From: Helochares maculicollis
Lineage: Eukaryota; Arthropoda; Insecta; Coleoptera; Hydrophilidae
NCBI GenBank assembly: GCA_033557835.1
Contig: JAWQRO010000419.1
Span: 1-39,344 of the forward strand
Length of the DNA stretch: 39,344 bases
Direction: 5' to 3'
Positions 35,080-39,344 of the stretch are shown here, piece after piece. The translations under genes were made by a program, and so were the position numbers. Numbering within the stretch: the stretch's first letter is position 1; the number at the start of each line of letters is the position of its first letter. The notes beneath the pieces were generated by a model. The model searched no databases, was not told the DNA's origin, and saw only the letters and a list, made by a program, of their open reading frames with translations.

Positions 35080-36327
35080 ATATGAGGTGTGTTCAAAAAC
35101 TATTTTGTGTTTTTTCAAAAATTGTTTTCTTATTCATGAATATTCATTTTGTTCCCTTCAAAGTAATCTCCATGAGATATTATACACTTGTGCCAAAGTT
35201 TTTTTCCAATCTTCGAAGCACTTAAAATATAATTTTCCTTTATCTTGTTCCTTTATCGTAGCGTCGTCCTTTCATGGGCCTCTTTAGTTTAGGGAACAAG
35301 AAAAGGACACAGGGGGCCAGATCTGGGGAATATGGTGGCTAGGGCATCATTAGTGTGTTGTTTTTGGCCAAAAAGTAGCTCACAAGCAACGATGTGTGAG
35401 CAGGGGCGTTATCGTGGTGCAAAAGTCAATTTTTGATCTTCCACAAATCCGGGCGTTTCTGGCGGATTGCTTCACGCAAATCGCGCATAACTTGCAGGTA
35501 ATATTCCTTATTGACCGTACTACCTTGTGGCAAGAACTCACGATTCACCACGCCCCTACAACCGAAGAAAACGGTAAGCAAAACTTTCACAGTCGATCGA
35601 ACTTTTTATGGTCTTGGTTCGTGCGGCAGCTTCCATTGAGATGATTGAGCTTTGGTATCCACGTCATAACCGTAAGCCCACAATTCTTCACCAGTTATGA
35701 CCCTCTTGAGCAAATTTGGGTCGTCGCGGACAGAGTCCAACAGGTCATTAGCAAATTTCATGCGAACCTGTTTTTTGTCGAAATTTAGCAATTTTGATAC
35801 GAATTTCGCGGTGACCCCTCTCATGCCCAAATCATTGATTAAAATCAAATGGCACGAGTCAATCGATATGTCTTGGTCCACAGCAACTTTTCTAACGGTG
35901 AGTCGACGATTGGCCAATACTATTTTCTTCACAATTTTTTCGTCTGGTGTTGAAGTGCTCGGGCGTCCAGCACGCTCTTCGTCGTTCACATCTTCTCGGC
36001 CTTCTAAGAACATTTTGTACCACCGATAAACGTTGCTTCAGCCCAAGGTGTAGCTTCTCCATAAGCGACAGTCAACATTCGGAATGCATCTACGCACTTA
36101 ATTTTGTTTTTCACGCAAAGTTTGAGATTCTTTGATCCATTTTTTTGAATAGGTAAAAATCGAAGACGAGCCAAAACATATGCACGCAAAGCAGCTGTCA
36201 ACAATTAACTGAACATGAGTGAGAGACATGAGTACCATCATAACGTCACAAAAAAAAATCGAAATTCGAATATACGTAACCCGCGAAAATTCAAAAATCG
36301 CGATACTTATTGAACACACCTCCTGTA
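35080..36327 (-). mobile_element. Mariner transposon, DD34D type, inactive copy 2
   Basis: A full-length mariner of about 1.25 kb in minus orientation. Termini: left GAGGTGTGTTCAAAAACTAT (from about 35084), right (reverse complement) GAGGTGTGTTCAATAAGTAT ending near 36323, with flanking TA dinucleotides that no longer line up perfectly (TATGAGG versus TACAGGAGG). Its ends and its transposase are clearly different from those of the 6.7-kb mariner, so it is a separate lineage and not a local duplicate. Confidence 0.9.
35130..36140 (-). pseudogene. Mariner transposase pseudogene (copy 2)
   Basis: Remnant of a DD34D mariner transposase spanning about 337 codons. The ATG at 36140-36138 gives MDQRISNF, then a frameshift near 36120 leads to LCVKNKIKCVDAFRML in another frame. 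A second shift near 36030-36050 returns SNVYRWYKMFLEGRED, PSTSTPDEK, ANRRLTVRKVA, KFVSKLLNFDKKQ, KRVITGEELWAYGYD and SSQWKLPHEPRP. In the same frame follow a TAA (35608-35606), TVKVLLTVFF, VNKEYYLQVMRDLREAI, a TGA (35428-35426), LLHHDNAPAHTSLLV, a TAG (35341-35339) and SPDLAPCVLFLFPKLKRP. Further shifts then lead to KCFEDWKK and HGDYFEGNKMNIHE with the final TAA at 35132-35130. Catalytic positions read E (GAA, 35689-35687), D (GAT, 35413-35411) and V (GTC, 35308-35306), with exactly 34 residues between the last two. It is doubly dead. Confidence 0.93.
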
Positions 36328-37400
36328 CACTTGAATTCAAAGCGCTTGATAGTTATATTAAAAAATATTATCACAAAATTACGTAAAAATTGGAAAATAA
36401 AAACAATTATGAGCATTAAATAAATTCCGCTTCCCTTTACCAATCCAGGAAGAATTTGGCCAAATTTACTGTAATTAGCTAAACAATATTGAATAAATCA
36501 TTGCTATCAAGCACAGCAAATATCATCAACGTAGATAAAACTAATGTAGTCAACAAACTAAATAAAAAATATAGCAAAAATGATGCAGGATTTAGATTAA
36601 TGAACTTAAACACAAAACATGGATGACACGTAAATACACATCATAGTGGTGAAGAAATTAAGAACACTCTAAAGTGGAATATTTACATTTCCAGTGAGTT
36701 CATTTGTTTTGTCTTTGTACGCAATGTTTCTCTCATAAGTTGAACTTTGTCAAAAAGTGATTAATGCTTGTATGTAATGGAAAATAATTCAATCTAATTT
36801 ATATTAATTTAGAGGTTAGCGTGGTTTCTGTACAACACGGTCTAACTGCAGAGCTTTCTATAGTAATAATAAAGCAAAAATGGGTCAGAAAAGAGAAGAA
36901 TAATCAATTTTTAAACTTTAATTTGTTACTGATATCTTATTAAAACATTGATTTTTTTAAGTGGCGTCAAAATGTAGTTTGCCAAATTATTACGATATCC
37001 ACTTTGGCGATATTGTAGAGAGGTCAGACATTAATACTCGTGATTAAATTGAATTTAGCAGTAACCTATTTATGCAAAACACGTCAAGTGTACTTATTGA
37101 ACGTTCGACTAATGATAATACACATGACATAACATCCTTAAACATAGGCACAATTCAGTATTAATTTGAGTTGATTTATAGTGACCATATACTATTAATT
37201 TCTAGTAATTAACCACAATTAACTGAACATGCTACAAGCAGTATGAAACTAATGCTGGGTTCAATTAGATCTGCATACATATTATATTACTTTATTTTCA
37301 GCTTTCTGCTTGAGAATTATTGTGGACGGTGGACTGTTAATTAGGGTTTACGAGTTAAATGTTAATTTCAAAATGCAAATCGATGTGCTTTCACTCAGCT
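36328..37400. other. Unannotated AT-rich stretch
   Basis: No recognised gene, RNA or transposon. Confidence 0.45.
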
Positions 37401-37420
37401 GAAATGCCAAGCTGCATATT

Positions 37421-37440
37421 TGATGCATCGTGATGCATCA
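37421..37440. repeat. Tandem TGATGCATC pair
   Basis: TGATGCATCG followed directly by TGATGCATCA. Each half contains the palindrome GATGCATC, so the pair is also almost an inverted repeat. It resembles a paired binding site for a dimeric factor (inference), with no family assigned. Confidence 0.4.
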
Positions 37441-37537
37441 CCATGTTTCTGAATCGTGAACTGAAAAGCGAGTGTTTTTTAGTTCAGGCCAAGTTTAAAA
37501 AACCGTTTCATGGAAAATGTAGCACTTGGAATGATGG

Positions 37538-37588
37538 CTATTTTTCTCAGTAGGTTTTTCTGAAAAATAGTGCTATTGAACAATAGCA
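37538..37588. repeat. Two consecutive hairpins
   Basis: The first stem pairs CTATTTTTCTCAG (37538-37550) with CTGAAAAATAG (37560-37570). The second, immediately adjacent, is the perfect TGCTATTG-AA-CAATAGCA (37571-37588). It may be structure in an RNA or chance. Confidence 0.35.
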
Positions 37589-37732
37589 TTTGGATTTCGA
37601 ATACATTTTAAACATAAACCCTTCAACTCAATGCCTTTTGACTCCCTAGTGAGTTGTTGGTGAAGCGGGCTTTGCGGTGCGGTCTAGAAAGCCAAGAATG
37701 GAAACGATCTATTGTGCTTCAGTTATAACTGT

Positions 37733-37849
37733 TCATGACGTCTCAGTTAAATTAGCACGAACTATGGAGAGATTGCAATGAGAGTACTTTCCTTGATGAA
37801 GCTCGAGGGCGACAACGATGATTAAAGCATATATTGCTCCAGATGACAT
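37733..37849 (-). CDS. Candidate small peptide or first coding exon with signal-like N-terminus
   Basis: On the minus strand an ATG at 37849-37847, in a fair fly start context (A at -3, AACC before ATG), opens a 38-codon frame beginning MSSGAIYALIIVVALELHQG and closing with TGA at 37735-37733. Residues 5-17 are a continuous hydrophobic stretch of signal-peptide length. It lies in a GC-richer island (about 37630-37850). It could be a small secreted peptide or the first coding exon of a secreted or membrane protein. In the second case it would splice before the TGA, but only weak donors such as GGAAA/GTACTC are visible. No family is recognised and chance is not excluded. Confidence 0.28.
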   Translation of the reverse strand: MSSGAIYALIIVVALELHQGKYSHCNLSIVRANLTETS

Positions 37850-39344
37850 GGTTTCAATAACTTATAATAAGCCATTACCTTTAATAATTTCGGTATACTG
37901 TAAGGTATGGGGGGGATATACAATAGCAAACGGAAGTGGAGTGGAATACTAAGCAGAAATGAATTATTATTGTCTCTCTATATTAGATGAAAATGAGGAT
38001 ATTAAAATAAATCAAGAGTAATTCTTTATAAATATAAGCAATTTTGTTGTAAACTAATACAAACGTAGAACATAAAACCTATAAAAGCGATTTATCATAA
38101 TACATTTAATTAATATAATAACTACTATTTCCTTCGCTTACGTTAGCCAAATTATTTGCAAAATGATTTTTATTCACGAGCCAATATCACTGTGCGCTAT
38201 TTCTACAGCTGCACATTTGCGGCAGACAGTTTCAAATAAATACAGTAAAAACCACTCGTCGTTGTAAAAACATTACTTCGGTGTCAGTAACGTTGAATGC
38301 ATCTATTGACGGTAGGATATAAAATAGAATTTCGTGTCAATTTAGTTAGTAATTGCGCATTAGTCCCATGCTGTTAATTGCTTTAATCCCTTAACTGATC
38401 CTTCAATTTTAGTTGCAATTTATTGCATGTCCCACCTGTGAAGTGACAAAATCCCGAAAATAATGACTGCAAAATATTTTTAACTAAATTCATGTCAAGC
38501 ACGCGAGTGAAATATGTCCATGCAGTAAATTTAGAAATTACGATTTAGAAATTATTAATTTTACTTACTCGCTCTTACAATAAGATGCATTTATCATATT
38601 TCACAGATAATTTATTCAGCAACTCATTGAATCTAGAACGTGCTTATATATAATTGTATACATTAAAAAAAATTTGCAGATTACTTGAATTTTCTCGTTG
38701 AAGTAGTTAGATATATTCGTTATATGAAGTGTATAGTAGATGGTGCATCAAACGTTTCTATGCTGAAAACAGCAAAGCAAATAAATTCTGCTGGAATGCT
38801 TGCTCAGACACAAACATTTTCGAATCGTTTATTCTAAGACATAAATTTCATTGCATTTCACAGAATTGTTTCCAATTTTTCTGGAAACAACCGTCTTGAC
38901 AAGCTCCAGTTTATTCATTCACATAATTTTCTTGTATCTTTCTTGCATTGATAAAACGAGATTGTTGTACGTTGAAACGTTTAATAAGATAATAGCGAAG
39001 GAAATAATTATCAGTAAACAAACGAGTCAACATAGCAGTTATAAAGAAATTCAATTATATTTTTATTACTGCAGAATTTATGGTTAGCTGGCAATTTGAT
39101 TGTGTCGCCGCATTTGGAAGACTTCATTATGGTTCATAATAAAAAGGATAACAAGCTTGCAATACGCTCGCTTTCTGCTTGCTAATAAATTTCTACAAAT
39201 CCCTCAAGGCAGATATGTTCCTCAAAATAACTCTCTTAATATTGCCCCCATGACCCAGCAAAACTACATTTTCAAAATTATCTTAACGTATTTGAGGTTA
39301 CTCGAACACTTTTTTCGGTTTGTTTGTTAGGATCTAAGAAACAT
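37850..39344. other. Unannotated AT-rich stretch to window end
   Basis: No recognised gene, RNA or transposon. Plus-strand frames at 38851-39087 (78 codons) and 39100-39330 (76 codons) have strongly AT-driven composition and no motif. Confidence 0.45.

Noticed and set aside
35697..36029. 110-codon plus-strand frame
   Set aside because: Antisense shadow of the second mariner transposase. The plus-strand frames at 35396-35644 and 35947-36135 are shadows of the same kind.
36098..36340. 80-codon minus-strand frame
   Set aside because: Covers the mariner 5' UTR and right TIR in a frame different from the transposase; not a gene.
37250..37275. GGGTTCAATTAGATCTGC, resembling a tRNA B box
   Set aside because: No partner arms at the right spacing.
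1..39344. CRISPR arrays, operons, riboswitches, bacterial promoters or terminators
   Set aside because: No regularly spaced repeats or prokaryotic gene organisation. All recognisable coding remnants are insect-type transposons.

Overview
The window looks like AT-rich, gene-poor nuclear DNA of an insect, most likely a fly. The evidence is base composition of roughly two-thirds A+T (judged by eye), many (TA)n/(GT)n microsatellites, TACATATGTA-like runs, two typical insect DD34D mariner transposons and a non-LTR retrotransposon tail. There is no prokaryotic gene organisation, and I recognise no rRNA, tRNA or CRISPR array. No intact cellular protein gene can be supported. The longest non-transposon reading frames (107 and 116 codons) are about what chance gives in 39 kb of this composition. 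The window is best read as intergenic DNA or the inside of a very large intron.

Layout. 3-516: 3' end of a dead non-LTR retrotransposon. 3003-3400: two hairpin (fold-back) repeats of one family around a (TA)n tract. 6606-9380: a dense transposon pile-up made of a hairpin/(TA)n element, a 1.23-kb mariner pseudocopy on the minus strand, a 1.19-kb non-coding TIR element abutting it, and a broken C-terminal fragment of a different Tc1/mariner-superfamily transposase. 11466-12310: a ~250-bp block present twice. 14000-15273: a second copy of the 1.2-kb TIR element. 23702-23751: a half copy of the hairpin family. 24658-24743: a compound (TA)n(GT)n microsatellite. 35080-36327: a second mariner of another lineage, also on the minus strand and dead.

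The rest is unique-looking AT-rich DNA with short GC-richer islands. Some islands hold small exon-like open frames: a 23-codon segment with splice-like borders at 23396-23467, a frame at 28031-28171, and a 38-codon frame with a signal-peptide-like start at 37733-37849. All three are on the minus strand and could be exons of a long-intron minus-strand gene, but I recognise none and confidence is low.

The genes do not work together as a system. The window records successive transposon insertions and decay. Both mariners have lost catalytic aspartates (D-N-D in one, E-D-V in the other) as well as reading-frame integrity, so any activity would need a transposase supplied from elsewhere. I found no convincing previously undescribed system. 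The most original observations are the hairpin family tied to (TA)n tracts, the paired 1.2-kb TIR elements, the duplicated 250-bp block and the possible minus-strand exons.
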